Shown here: positions 54,342 through 64,000 of the stretch, piece by piece
How positions within the stretch are numbered: position 1 is the first letter of the stretch
Layout: every line of letters starts with the position of its first letter
Origin: Periplaneta americana
Taxonomy: Eukaryota > Arthropoda > Insecta > Blattodea > Blattidae
Direction: 5' to 3'
NCBI RefSeq assembly: GCF_040183065.1
Contig: NC_091120.1
Coordinates: 171,961,988-172,025,987 of the forward strand
DNA: 64,000 nt
The notes under the pieces: model-generated
Told to the model about the DNA's origin: nothing
Seen by the model: the letters and a program-made list of their open reading frames with translations, nothing else
Database searches by the model: none
Made by a program: the position numbers and the translations under genes

Positions 54342-55204
54342 TTAGGTTCTTGCATAAGTTTATAGCGTTTTTGTTCATCATCATAACACTGCGTTGTTAG
54401 GAGATTGTTTGTCATTTGTCATTTATTATTTGGAATGTTGTGCTTGTAAATATGCCTTGAATTTTGAGAATTTGAAGAAAGTTTGGCTAAAGAAGATGAA
54501 GTGTCAAGTGGAAAAAAAGAACACTTCCTGCATATTCATCTGTTTGAGTTTAATAGAAAAGCAAAGGCTGCGGACGCTGCTCGAAACATATGTGCCTTGT
54601 ATGGGGAGAACGCCATCAGAGAAAGCACTGCAAGAAAATGATTCTATTATTTCAATACACAACAACCCCTACAAAAGTTAGTGACCATCCACAGAAGATG
54701 ATGTTATGCATTTAATGGAGTAAAGAATACGTTGTACTATGTATGTAGGAATGTAATCATAACTGCTGATACTTATTGCCAACAACTCAGATGCCTTGCA
54801 GCTGTAGTTGAAGAAAAGCAACTGGGAAGGATGCATCAAATGCTGCTGCAATATAATAATGCACACCCACACTCTGCTAACATAACAAAAGCAATTATCC
54901 AGGAGCTTGGTTCGGAGGTGATTCCACATTTCCCATATTCTCCCGATTTTGTGCCCTCAGATTTCCATCTCTGTCCAACATCTTCAAGGGAACTCTTTTG
55001 ATAATGAAGATCCTTTATGAACTTGGCTTGATGATTTCTTTAACTCTAAATCAGCAGATTTCTGCGGACACAGAATGGAAAAACTACCCCAGCAGGATAA
55101 TGTGGGAGAATATATTAGGTACTGATTAATTTCTGTCTTGTATTCATCTCAGATAAGAAATTTTGTTACAGCGAAAAGCGCTATGAACTTTTGCATCAAC
55201 CCAA
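54342..55204 (+). mobile_element. Mariner element, internally decayed
   Basis: Inverted ends TTAGGTTCTTGCATAAGTTT and the complement TTGGGTTGATGCAAAAGTTC lie beside TA on both sides. Remnants of the transposase are in order. HIHLFEFNRKAKAADAARNI and ENAIRESTARK (N-terminal HTH, 54530-54635) are followed by a stop where Trp is expected. LLQYNNAHPHSANITK and FPYSPDFVPSDFHL hold the catalytic block at 54845-54970, with DN changed to NN. At 863 bp it has lost several hundred bases. Inactive. Confidence 0.82.
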
Positions 55205-55920
55205 TACAGTGAAAGAAAATGTGCTACTGTCCTTCCTTCCTTAATTGCAATGTCGTGATAGTGGTGTTGCAATGCACAATGATATACATACGTAAATTCT
55301 CAAAGTGAAAATTCCAGGAGTGATGATCACCATAGGTGGAGAGAGAACCATAGAATCCCCTTATAATGGGGTTATGGGAGACATCATTTACCTCCTTCCC
55401 CGTTATAGCTTGACTGTGGTACAGTATATTGGAATGTGATCATTTAATAAAGGTATTTTCGGGGGGATGTTTCTTACAGTGTTACATCCACATTCGCGAT
55501 GTTTGGAACCGAGTTGTATAGGGTTTGAACTGTAGGTCTACTACAAATTATAATAGGACATAACTTAAAAACAATCTCCCTCTTTTTCTCTCTCGTACAG
55601 AAATGCATGCATACATCAATAAAACCACGTAACAGTACTAACAGAAACTTTTTTATATGAAGCTTACCTTCCGAAGATATCATATGAAATGTAAATTCTG
55701 ACTATTTTATTTAAGTTTACAGATTATACTGGGATCACTTTTCTTTTTTCTGCATTGTTGTGCAGTATGTTATTCCTACATGTTCAAGTGTCGACCTGAA
55801 CATCTGCAGACTTCTAACACATTAGTACAGGCTGTTACAAAAGAAAAATTACAGTACTTCCATTCCTCAAATGAGGTATAGGAAGTCTTACACATTCAGA
55901 AATTAAAAATGAATACAGTG
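55205..55920. other. No recognised feature
   Basis: Non-coding spacer; short frames only. Confidence 0.45.
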
Positions 55921-56640
55921 TTATAGTCCAGACACATGATCTGAAGACATTAATTCATCAAAACCAAAGTGAAAAAGATCTTTTGAATTCAATAGAATAA
56001 TACAAAAAAAAAAAGAGAGAGAGAGAGAGAGATCAGACAAGTTTGGGTGGGCAGTGTCCCCCCATGCCTCCCCATAACTCCGCCTATGATGGTCACTTAA
56101 GTGAAGCTTATATTGAGAAATGCTTCTCTCTACATCGCAGGAGATAATATGTGCAAAATGAAAATAACTTGTATGAATATCATTGTAATGTTGCTGAGGT
56201 ACACTACTAGATTGCCCTGCATTTTTACATAGCTGCATATATCTGATGTCACAAAATACGGAATATTCACCATTTTTGCCTAAAACTGAATTCCATTTTT
56301 GCTTCACACACTTACTGACGGATGTAGCTGGTGCTCCATTAATTGTTTGTATTATTTTATTTAGTAATTGCAGAGCTTCAGGCATCTCCAAATCTCCGGT
56401 TTCTAATAGGGTGATTGTTTTTGACAAGTCTTCAAAGTTCGTTTGTATGAACGTAATATTTTTTAATAAGCTATCTGAAACTAAAGACTGTACAATCTTG
56501 ATTGAAGCAGAATCTCTGCTATCCAATGTGTTAATAATTTCAATAACTTTATTGTATTGCATAATAACCATAGCTTTTGTAGACACTACTCGCTTATGAA
56601 GATGTTTGTGTTCTGTTGTAATATTTGGCATAATAACCAT
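55921..56640 (-). pseudogene. hAT-type transposase C-terminal relic
   Basis: The minus-strand frame of 239 codons carries VSDSLLKNITFIQTNFEDLS, KTITLLETGDLEMPEALQLL, KWNSVLGKNGEYSVFCDI and, near residues 174-190, CDVERSISQYKLHLSDH. The CDVERSxSxYK block is the C-terminal dimerisation motif of one hAT group. Similarity ends after DHHRRS (about 56085), where the frame runs into unrelated sequence with a (GA)n block at 55995-56032. The N-terminal 46 residues contain two copies of a 23-residue unit (VIM.NITTEHKHLHKRVVST), the same sequence that makes up the array at 57211-58340. N-terminal and catalytic parts are missing. Confidence 0.65.
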
Positions 56641-56650
56641 AGATTTTGTA

Positions 56651-57210
56651 TAGGGTTGCCGACCCTCCCGTATTTCCCAGTGTCTCCCTTATTTTTGTAT
56701 AGTGTACAAATTTTTATTCTAAATATTTAATTTTGCCGTGAATGATGATTGTTTATATGATGAATTTTGTTGTTGAAGAAATGCATTAAAATGTGCAGTC
56801 TTTTTAGAAAGTAATGCTTGCTAGAAATGGGTTTTAGTTCTCACCCATCTAAAATCAAACCATGTTAATGTTATAAATTTGGAAAAACTGGCTAGTTTTG
56901 TTCTAAGCATATCAAGTAGTAATGCTCATACGAAGAGGATGTTTCAGCTCATAAACAATAATAATTGTATAGATGTTCGAAACATGAGCACAACGCATTT
57001 AACCAAATCAGAGCTGAATACTGCAGTTGGCTTCAACTATTACGTGAGACAAAATCTCTCTGAAAATACTCTTAATTTAAGCCTAGCTGCCGAAGTGTAG
57101 AATAAAGTTTTTTTTTTAGTAACTGAACAGAAAAATTTGTCTATTTTCTATGTGAAATTTTGTCGATTCCTTAGTCTCCCGTATTTTCTTAAAAAAAGTT
57201 GGCAACCCTA
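56651..57210 (+). mobile_element. 560-bp hAT deletion derivative
   Basis: Ends TAGGGTTGCCGACCCTCC and AAAGTTGGCAACCCTA form a hAT-type inverted repeat. Near-perfect 8-bp flanks are ATTTTGTA (56643-56650) and GTTTTGTA (57211-57218). The + strand frame 56860-57100 encodes LEKLASFVLSISSSNAHTKR and then LTKSELNTAVGFNYY, the hAT C-terminal dimerisation region. The rest of the transposase is deleted. It sits within the 72-bp repeat sequence. Confidence 0.8.
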
Positions 57211-58340
57211 GTTTTGTAGGCTTACACTAACTCTCTCATGAAGATGTTTGCGTCCTATTATAATATTTGGCATAATAACCCGTTTTGTAGGCTTACACTA
57301 CTCTCTCATGAAGATGTTTGCGTCCTATTATAATATTTGGCATAATAACCCTAGTTTTGTAGGCTTACACTACTCTCTCATGAAGATGTTTGCGTCCTAT
57401 TATAATATTTGGCATAATAACCCTAGTTTTGTAGGCTTACACTACTCTCTCATGAAGATGTTTGCGTCCTATTATAATATTTGGCATAATAACCCTAGTT
57501 TTGTAGGCTTACACTACTCTCTCATGAAGATATTCGCGTCCTATTATAATATTTGGCATAATAACCCTAGTTTTGTAGGCTTACACTACTCTCTCATGAA
57601 GATGTTTGCATCCTATTATAATATTTGGCATAATAACCCTAGTTTTGTAGGCTTACACTGCTCTCTCATGAAGATGTTTGCGTCCTATTATAATATTTGA
57701 CATAATAACCCTAGTTTTGTAGGCTTACACTACTCTCTCATGAAGATGTTTGCGTCCTATTATAATATTTGGCATAATAACCCTAGTATTGTAGGATTAC
57801 ACTACTCCCTCATGAAGATGTTTGTGTTCTGTTATAATATTTGGCATAATAACCCTAGTTTTGTAGGCTTACACTACTCTCTCATGAAGATGTTTGCGTC
57901 CTATTATAATATTTGGCATAATAACCCTAGTTTTGTAGGCTTACACTACTCTCTCATGAAGATGTTTGCGTCCTATTATAATATTTGGCATAATAACCCT
58001 AGTTTTGTAGGATGACACTACTCCCTCATGAAGATGTTTGCATCCTATTATAATATTTGGCATAATAACCCTAGTTTTGTAGGCTTACACTACTCTCTCA
58101 TGAAGATGTTTGTGTCCTGTTATAATATTTGGCATAATAACCCTAGTTTTGTAGGCTTACACTACTCTCTCATGAAGATGTTTGTGTCATATTGTAATAT
58201 TTGACATAATAACCATAGCTTTTGTAGGCTTACACTACTCTCTCATGAAGATGTTTGTATCCTATTATAATATTTGACATAATAACCATAGCTTTTGTAG
58301 GCAGATATTTGCATCCTATTGTAATATTTGGCATAATAAC
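57211..58340. repeat. 72-bp tandem array derived from hAT coding sequence
   Basis: About 15 units read TTTTGTAGGCTTACACTACT, CTCTCATGAAGATGTTTGCG, TCCTATTATAATATTTGGCA and TAATAACCCTAG. On the minus strand the unit matches the 69-bp coding repeat at the start of the adjacent hAT relic (VIMPNITTEHKHLHKRVVST), with a few added bases. Because 72 is a multiple of three, the + strand stays open for long runs (57248-57700 and 57740-58015). Those frames are products of the repeat, not genes. Units at the right end (58200-58340) are more diverged and closer to the coding form. Confidence 0.9.
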
Positions 58341-58353
58341 CATAGGTTTTGTT

Positions 58354-58533
58354 GGCTTATACTACTCGCTTATGAAGTCATTTGTATCCACTCATCCCCC
58401 TACAGCTCATTACATCATCTCAAGCAAAAGGCCAGTTACTTCTGGCTTATACTACTCGCTTATGAAGTCATTTGTATCCACTCATCCCCCTACAGCTCAT
58501 TACATCATCTCAAGCAAAAGGCCAGTTACTTCT
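58354..58533. repeat. 90-bp perfect tandem duplication
   Basis: Two identical units start GGCTTATACTACTCGCTTAT at 58354 and 58444. They continue the right edge of the 72-bp array and probably belong to the same hAT-derived region. Confidence 0.92.
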
Positions 58534-58559
58534 GGCAATACTGGAACACTACTAATAAG

Positions 58560-59719
58560 TGTATTCTAGTCGAACACTCTTAATTTCTGTTATCGAAATG
58601 TTGGCTGTATTAGCTGTGGCAGAGGCCTGTTGAAAAAGGCAAAATTACACTCCTTGTCAGTTAATTATCTAGAGGAGAAAGTAGGGATGGGGCAAAATCG
58701 TTTTCACATATGTTTGAGCATCAACTCTGGTGTCATGAAAAATTAGTCCTGTTATTCCCTTGACATTTATGATGTACCATCAATTTTTGTAACTGTGGAG
58801 GGGCACATTGTGAATGATATCAGGTTTTCCAGAGTAATGATTATTTTGTGTGTTCACATATCTATGGCGGTGGAACCAAACCTCATCTCAGAAGAATATT
58901 GAATGTTGGTCTGTTTCTATATTATGTACATTATTCAGATTTCACTAACAAAATTTTCTCCTATGTTCAGGATCACCCGCTGAATAGATTTTTAGAAAAA
59001 TTTTCCAAGTAATGACCAGCATCCAGGGATATGATATTGTGGTGACTATTTTGCCTCTATTTTGGTACTTATTTTATTATGATTTCGGTGAATATTTCGT
59101 GGATGGAGGTTTGTGTTAATATTTCGTGAAAATATCAGGATGCTACATACAAAATTAGTGTTAACGTGTAGAAATCTAGTTACTAATTTTAATTGTTACG
59201 AAATTGAAAAGTATTCTGACCAATCCACAAACTGGGGCATGTTCAATTTGATCCCAAAAAGCAGATCTTGCCAGTTTACAGCACTTAACTATCCTGCTCT
59301 TTCATATAAAGGCTGAGAATAGTTTCAACATCTGAACATGGCAAACGAACTCGTCAATCAGATAAAATATCTTTGTATGTCGAAAATCTTCTCTCACTAT
59401 CAGTGTTTGAGACAGGAAACTACAGCACTCGAAGACATGTTGAAGCAAAATTGTTGTGATCCTCGTCTGATTCAAAGAGCCTGTAAATTAGAACTATAAT
59501 ATGGAAACTCTTCGGTCTCTGCAAAGATGTTGTAGGATCATTGTTTACAGCTCATGCAAAGCTTCAGGAGACAACCAAATTCATTTGTTATTTTATTTGA
59601 AACGATTATCTGTTTTTTACAAGTATTTCATAAAAAAAAATTGTTTTAAAGTACTAATTTCGTGACTATGAGGCTATTTCGTTGAAATCGTCAGATTTCG
59701 CGACATTTCGCAGTTAAAT
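58560..59719. other. No recognised feature
   Basis: Unassigned. No exon-like block resembling the SPT2 C-terminus was found here. Confidence 0.45.
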
Positions 59720-59907
59720 CACAGTCTACTATATACAGTCACGAAGCTTGAGTTTTGAGGGTGCTAGAAACAATAGACTGTGACAGTACTATTTTGCATT
59801 GCCTGTAATGAGGCGATATTAGCGATCCTAATGGTGAGCAACTATCTAATGTTTGCATACTTACTACGTATTGAGCTTCGCGACTGTACAGTATATACTA
59901 GACTGTG
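59720..59907. mobile_element. 188-bp palindromic MITE, copy 3
   Basis: The same termini as copy 2 (CACAGTCTACTATATACAGT), with a perfect 7-bp target duplication GTTAAAT at 59713-59719 and 59908-59914. Confidence 0.92.
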
Positions 59908-59914
59908 GTTAAAT

Positions 59915-60619
59915 GTCATTGATTTTCCAGATTACTTTTTTTTTTTATGAGATTTGTGTTTCTTGCGAGTATAATTAAGTTTTCAAACATTTCGCGTATT
60001 TCGTTAATGCTGAAAAATCATACCTCTACCGTTATCTTATGTTTCTTTAGTGAGAACCCTGTGCTGTATGTTCGTTTTCTTGGGTTGAACACTTTCTTAT
60101 CACCTGGAGTTTATTATATTATTGTACAACCTGGAACTTATACACGTGGAAATCTTTCCTCAAATCGACTCTGACCTTGACAAGCTGAATGTATTAACAC
60201 ATATGAATAGTAAATAAGTACACGTTGTTCAGTGGAAATCATATGCAGAGCTGTAATAAACCCTGATGTTGTATACACAATAAACACTCAACTCCTAATA
60301 AATGAACCATCTCATTAGGCAGCCACTGGCTTATTAATGCCCTTGTTTGCTGTGCGCTTGACAACAGCATTAATGCTGCATGCTGGTTCACATCTCAGTG
60401 GTTCATCTTATAGCTTGTCTGCAGTGTATTGCGAGACGAACTGTAGAATTGTAAACTATGGATTGGGGGGACAGGAAAAACAGTCTGCAACATAATGCAC
60501 AATATACCTAATTTTATGTATCAGGCACACAAATTACAAAAATAACTTAAAATTATACAAATCAACTTTGAAGCTAATTTGCTATATGTCTATAAATGAG
60601 AATTTCAAATAGGAATGTT
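59915..60619. other. No recognised feature
   Basis: AT-rich, non-coding. A 75-codon frame at 59947 is not recognisable. Confidence 0.45.
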
Positions 60620-60658
60620 ATGTTTTATTTAACGACGCTCGCAACTGCAGAGGTTATG

Positions 60659-61818
60659 CAGTGAAACCTGTTCAAGACGGAAGTGACACGGTCCTAATTT
60701 ATTTTCCGTTGTGGACAGGTTTCCGTGTTATTCAGGTGTGAAGTTAAAATGAAATATTTTATCATTTATATAAATGAAAAACAAAATGGCATGCCGCAAA
60801 TTGTAGGGATTACAAAATATTGTGTTTAACACTATTGTCGTAAAATCAGCTTCATGTCGCTTATTTAAATGGTGAATGATCTTGATGAAAATCTCATTTC
60901 CTGTATAAATTGTGTCGTAACTCACTCATTAAGCACTGTCAAGTTTATTAATTACACTAAATTTAATATCTAACACTATACTACTGTACTGGATATCACA
61001 GCACATTATTTAATTGGACTAGGAGCCTACAAGCCTTGAATTCTGGATTATCTAATTTCTTTGCCAGTTCATAGTTTTTCTTTGCAGAATAGGTCCAGAA
61101 ATTGGCATGATCTCTGAAAGGGCAAGAAGAATCCACTCCTACAACAGTTCATTTATTTCTATGTAATCAGTTGTTTTCTGTTTCCTTTTTACATCACCAT
61201 TATTGACCGCAAGCCACTCACTCATGATATGGCCTTTATTTTTTAAAGTGTTACATTACACCTGAGTTTTCCATTCATAAATGTAAACATTATTTTCCGT
61301 ACGCTTCTTTTCTCATTTTCCTCGATAACTTTTACTTCAACAGTTAATGCTAGTGGAACATTTTTACGCAACTTTTTTTTTTTATCACGAAATCACTAAT
61401 ACACTTGCGTTCTACCCAGCTACGACACTATACAGGAGTGAAGCATTGAACATCTTTGAAGGGACTTGTCTGCCTAGTCAATAGGGTAATAAAATTTATG
61501 ACCACCAGGCCAACACACCCTCATACGCTCGAAAATTTTGCAAAGAAAACTTGTTTTTATCTTAGTGGCCTACGTATTTCGTACATTCCTTGAAAGCACA
61601 TACTGTTTCAAAATATAGTTTACATTAAAGTAGTGTGTCCAAAATATTATTTCTGTTTTGAACAGTAGCAGACAGTTTCCGTTTCCACGTTGGACAGTTT
61701 CCGTTTTATTCAGAAAAAATTACATATGATACATATGAATTTCACCGGGACCAATAGATTGTTCCGAAATAGACAGGATTCCGGATTATTCAGGTTCCGA
61801 TTTGAACAGGTTTCACTG
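60659..61818. mobile_element. 1160-bp pogo-like element
   Basis: A perfect 17-bp terminal inverted repeat CAGTGAAACCTGTTCAA is present at both ends. The right flank is TA and the left flank TG (mutated TA). GACAGGTTTCCG/GACAGTTTCCG subterminal repeats occur at 60715 and 61670-61710. No transposase frame remains. The insertion splits an older repeat: left part at 60620-60658 ends ACTGCAGAGGTTAT, and the right part at 61819-61860 starts TCAGCGTCGCCAGATGTGCC. Confidence 0.85.
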
Positions 61819-61896
61819 TATCAGCGTCGCCAGATGTGCCGGAATTTTGTCCCGCAGGATTCAAATAGGATTGCATACATTTGTTCTGCATACATT
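61819..61896. repeat. Older dispersed repeat, right half
   Basis: ATCAGCGTCGCCAGATGTGC and GAATTTTGTCCCGCAGG continue the repeat that begins at 60620 (TTTATTTAACGACGCTCGC). The interruption is the pogo-like element. Confidence 0.6.
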
Positions 61897-62744
61897 GTAT
61901 ACCGTAAAGTGGGGAATACTGATCAATTTTTAGTCTCTTTTAATAATAGTTTCTTAAACAAGATTTTTTCGATAAACAAACAAATGCAATACACATACAA
62001 TATAGCTTTACCCTACTAAAGATAGGTTTTTTTTATTGCTATTATTTTTTGTTCCAAATATAAGGTGTTAAAAATAAATTTATTGATCGATGTTACCTCA
62101 TAGCAATCACGTATTTGGTTTGTATTATTTAACAGTGTTAGATCGTTACTGGGGTAATACCGATCATTGATACGGTTTTTAAAGAAGTATATTTTCAATT
62201 TTCAAATATATGATGAACTCACAATTACTGCAACTCAAAGCCTTTCGAATTTGAAAAAAAGTATTTTAATATATAATTTGGGTTGTAGTTGCGTCTCCCT
62301 TGAGGACCCAGCAGTTTGTAGCAATGACCGGTGTTAGCCTACAGAAGAACAGTATCTCAAACTCAAGGCAACCAGGAAAAGGGTTTCAAAATTACGTTTT
62401 ATTAATTTACATACCTGTTATAAAAAATAATCTAAAAAGACGTTTATAATATTATTTACTCTTTGTTGTCCACCAAATGCACAGCCTAGAAGTTGTTTGT
62501 TGTAGAACCAGAAAAATTTGATTTTCATTAATTTTTGTTAAATTAATTAGCTGTGGGATTTTGTTGGTTTGCAGCTACAGTGTTCTGCTATGATGTATTA
62601 TTGTTTACTTATCTATGAATCTAATTTCATTTAGCTTACATTGTTTGAAATAATAATGTACATTATGTAGCAGTTTTATTGCTAAGAAGTGTAAATGATC
62701 GGTTTTACCTCACCATATCGGTGTTACCCCATTTTACATTACAT
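61897..62744. mobile_element. Possible inverted-repeat element
   Basis: The left end ACCGTAAAGTGGGGAATACT and the complement of the right end (ATGTAAAATGGGGTAACACC) match imperfectly over ~23 bp. Both are followed by GATC-containing repeats (GATCAA, CCGATCATT). No coding sequence. Confidence 0.4.
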
Positions 62745-63228
62745 CGTGCGTACACTATAGGGGGGAACGGAAATCTCAATGTTGAAGCAAAAATACTTCA
62801 CCAAACTTACATTAACTGGTAATGATAATTTTTTTGTGGAAATTCTTCCCAATACATTATATCCGAATCTGCAGAATATCAGACTTTACTGTAAATATAA
62901 TTTAAGATACAGTAAGTTCATTTGCTGCAGCACAAATGTTTATGTTCAAATTGTACAATTCAGTAAAAATATTCATCTATTTAATATTTTTAAGTGCAGA
63001 GTTATTTTTTTAATGTGTGAGGTTGTGTCTTACTGTAACGTCTTTATTCATCTTTTAACTTGAATTTAAAATTAACTAAACACAGTGGAAAAAGTTGTGT
63101 ATGTCAAATATATTTTACTAGTCACATAAAACTATATGTCAGAAATTAGATAACATTTTTATAGTTTTGGGAGTAGTATAAACAAGAATTCTACTTTTTG
63201 AGCATATTCAGTACAGTTCCTCTATATA

Positions 63229-63901
63229 TAGAGTGATTCATAAGGTATGACACACACTTTAGGAATCAGTTACTATAGGTCATGTTGATCAAAAGATTTC
63301 ACATGGATATAGGTCAATTAACAAGAGCTACAGCTGTTTGAAACCTAAGAAAGTAGATGGTTGTATTAAAGAAAACATAAGCATACCTCAGTTTGAAAGT
63401 AGATGTTCCGATATTTTTTTCTCAACTTCAACACTTTTGGCCTCAGATGTGAATCGCACATGTAGCATTTCTTAGCTTGCATACGGCAAGATTCACAATA
63501 TGGGCAAGTATTTGTTCTCTTGTTTGTACTTTTTTCTGGTACACAAGGTAAGTTGTTAATGTACAAGAAATGGTCTCTAAAGGTACATAGTCCAGTGTAA
63601 GATTGCAAAATGCTGAAGCTAGGCCTACTAATTTACAGCTGACGTCACCAAGCTGCTCTATCCTATCCCTGTCCCCGTACTTCATGTGAAAGCTGAACTC
63701 CACTTCCCTTATTGCAGGCCCCACTGTTTGTATTAAGAAGCGAACAAGTTACAGGCCTGGTTCACAGTATGAAGTATGGATTTTTACAAATAAATAAAAA
63801 AAAACTAATGATAATTGGACACGTGTTCATACGACGTTTTTTGTTCAAAATTACCTATAGACTGTTTCTAAAGCTCAGGTCATACTTTGTGAATCATCCT
63901 G
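63229..63901. mobile_element. 673-bp mariner-type MITE
   Basis: The left end TAGAGTGATTCATAAGGTAT and the complement of the right end (CAGGATGATTCACAAAGTAT) pair imperfectly over ~65 bp. TA flanks lie at 63227-63228 and 63902-63903. Open frames inside (63443-63724 minus and 63366-63608 minus) are not recognised, although the second has several CxxC-like pairs. Confidence 0.65.
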
Positions 63902-64000
63902 TATATTGAAAGAAATGAACAAAAAAGAAAAGGGATTGAGACTGTAGCTTTGAACTTTACAAAATTAAATGTATTTTCCTAATTCAGACGCAGTAACAAG

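Noticed and set aside
57248..58015. Long + strand frames of 24-residue repeats, resembling a repeat-protein gene
   Set aside because: They exist because the 72-bp unit is a multiple of three and lacks stops in that frame. The unit derives from antisense hAT coding sequence, and there is no start context or splice support.
58970..58990. TTCAG followed by a short frame as the last SPT2 exon
   Set aside because: The reading frame after the join stops almost at once and does not resemble the SPT2 C-terminal helix.

Overview
This is a window of AT-rich eukaryotic nuclear DNA with very few genes, almost certainly from an insect. The evidence is one split gene with GT-AG introns, tRNA-derived SINEs, 5'-truncated non-LTR retrotransposons with (TAA)n or (TTA)n tails, hAT, mariner and pogo-type DNA transposons, a Penelope-like element, MITEs and long microsatellites. 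There is no bacterial-style gene organisation. The SINE and LINE types resemble those I associate with cockroaches (Blattodea, perhaps Periplaneta). That assignment is from memory of repeat families and was not tested.

The only host gene I can support is a homologue of the histone chaperone SPT2 (SPTY2D1 type) on the + strand. Six coding exons join in frame: 36769-36828, 42866-43006, 43135-43270, 44605-44768, 46061-47936 and 51861-51984. The last exon ends inside a codon within the conserved C-terminal histone-binding region. The final exon was not found, so the gene probably runs past the right edge of the window. Its introns carry most of the transposons from 37 to 52 kb, and probably those from 52 to 64 kb as well.

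Layout. 0-5 kb: SINE end, a ~99-bp tandem array with a MITE inside it, and a MULE transposase relic. 5.5-9.1 kb: a foldback repeat, two LINE fragments with reverse transcriptase, and a pogo-like element. 9.8-16 kb: a MITE, tRNA-like foldback repeats, (ATTT)n, SINEs and a mariner. 16-25 kb: LINE tails, a 461-bp tandem duplication, MITEs and a SINE. 26-28 kb: a hAT-type element (8-bp target duplication) filled with LINE pieces. 29.3-30.2 kb: a mariner-like deletion derivative with an open 150-aa frame. 33-36 kb: a nearly full-length decayed hAT element inside a SINE. 36.7-52 kb: the SPT2 gene. 53-64 kb: a Penelope-like element with an inverted terminal copy, a mariner, a hAT relic whose coding sequence seeded a 72-bp satellite array, a pogo-like element and two more inverted-repeat elements.

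No pathway or operon can be reconstructed. The interest lies in the repeats: three families of foldback elements whose arms carry tRNA-like sequences with Pol III promoter boxes, the small Penelope-like element, the coding minisatellite in SPT2, and several insertions whose empty sites or target duplications can be read directly.
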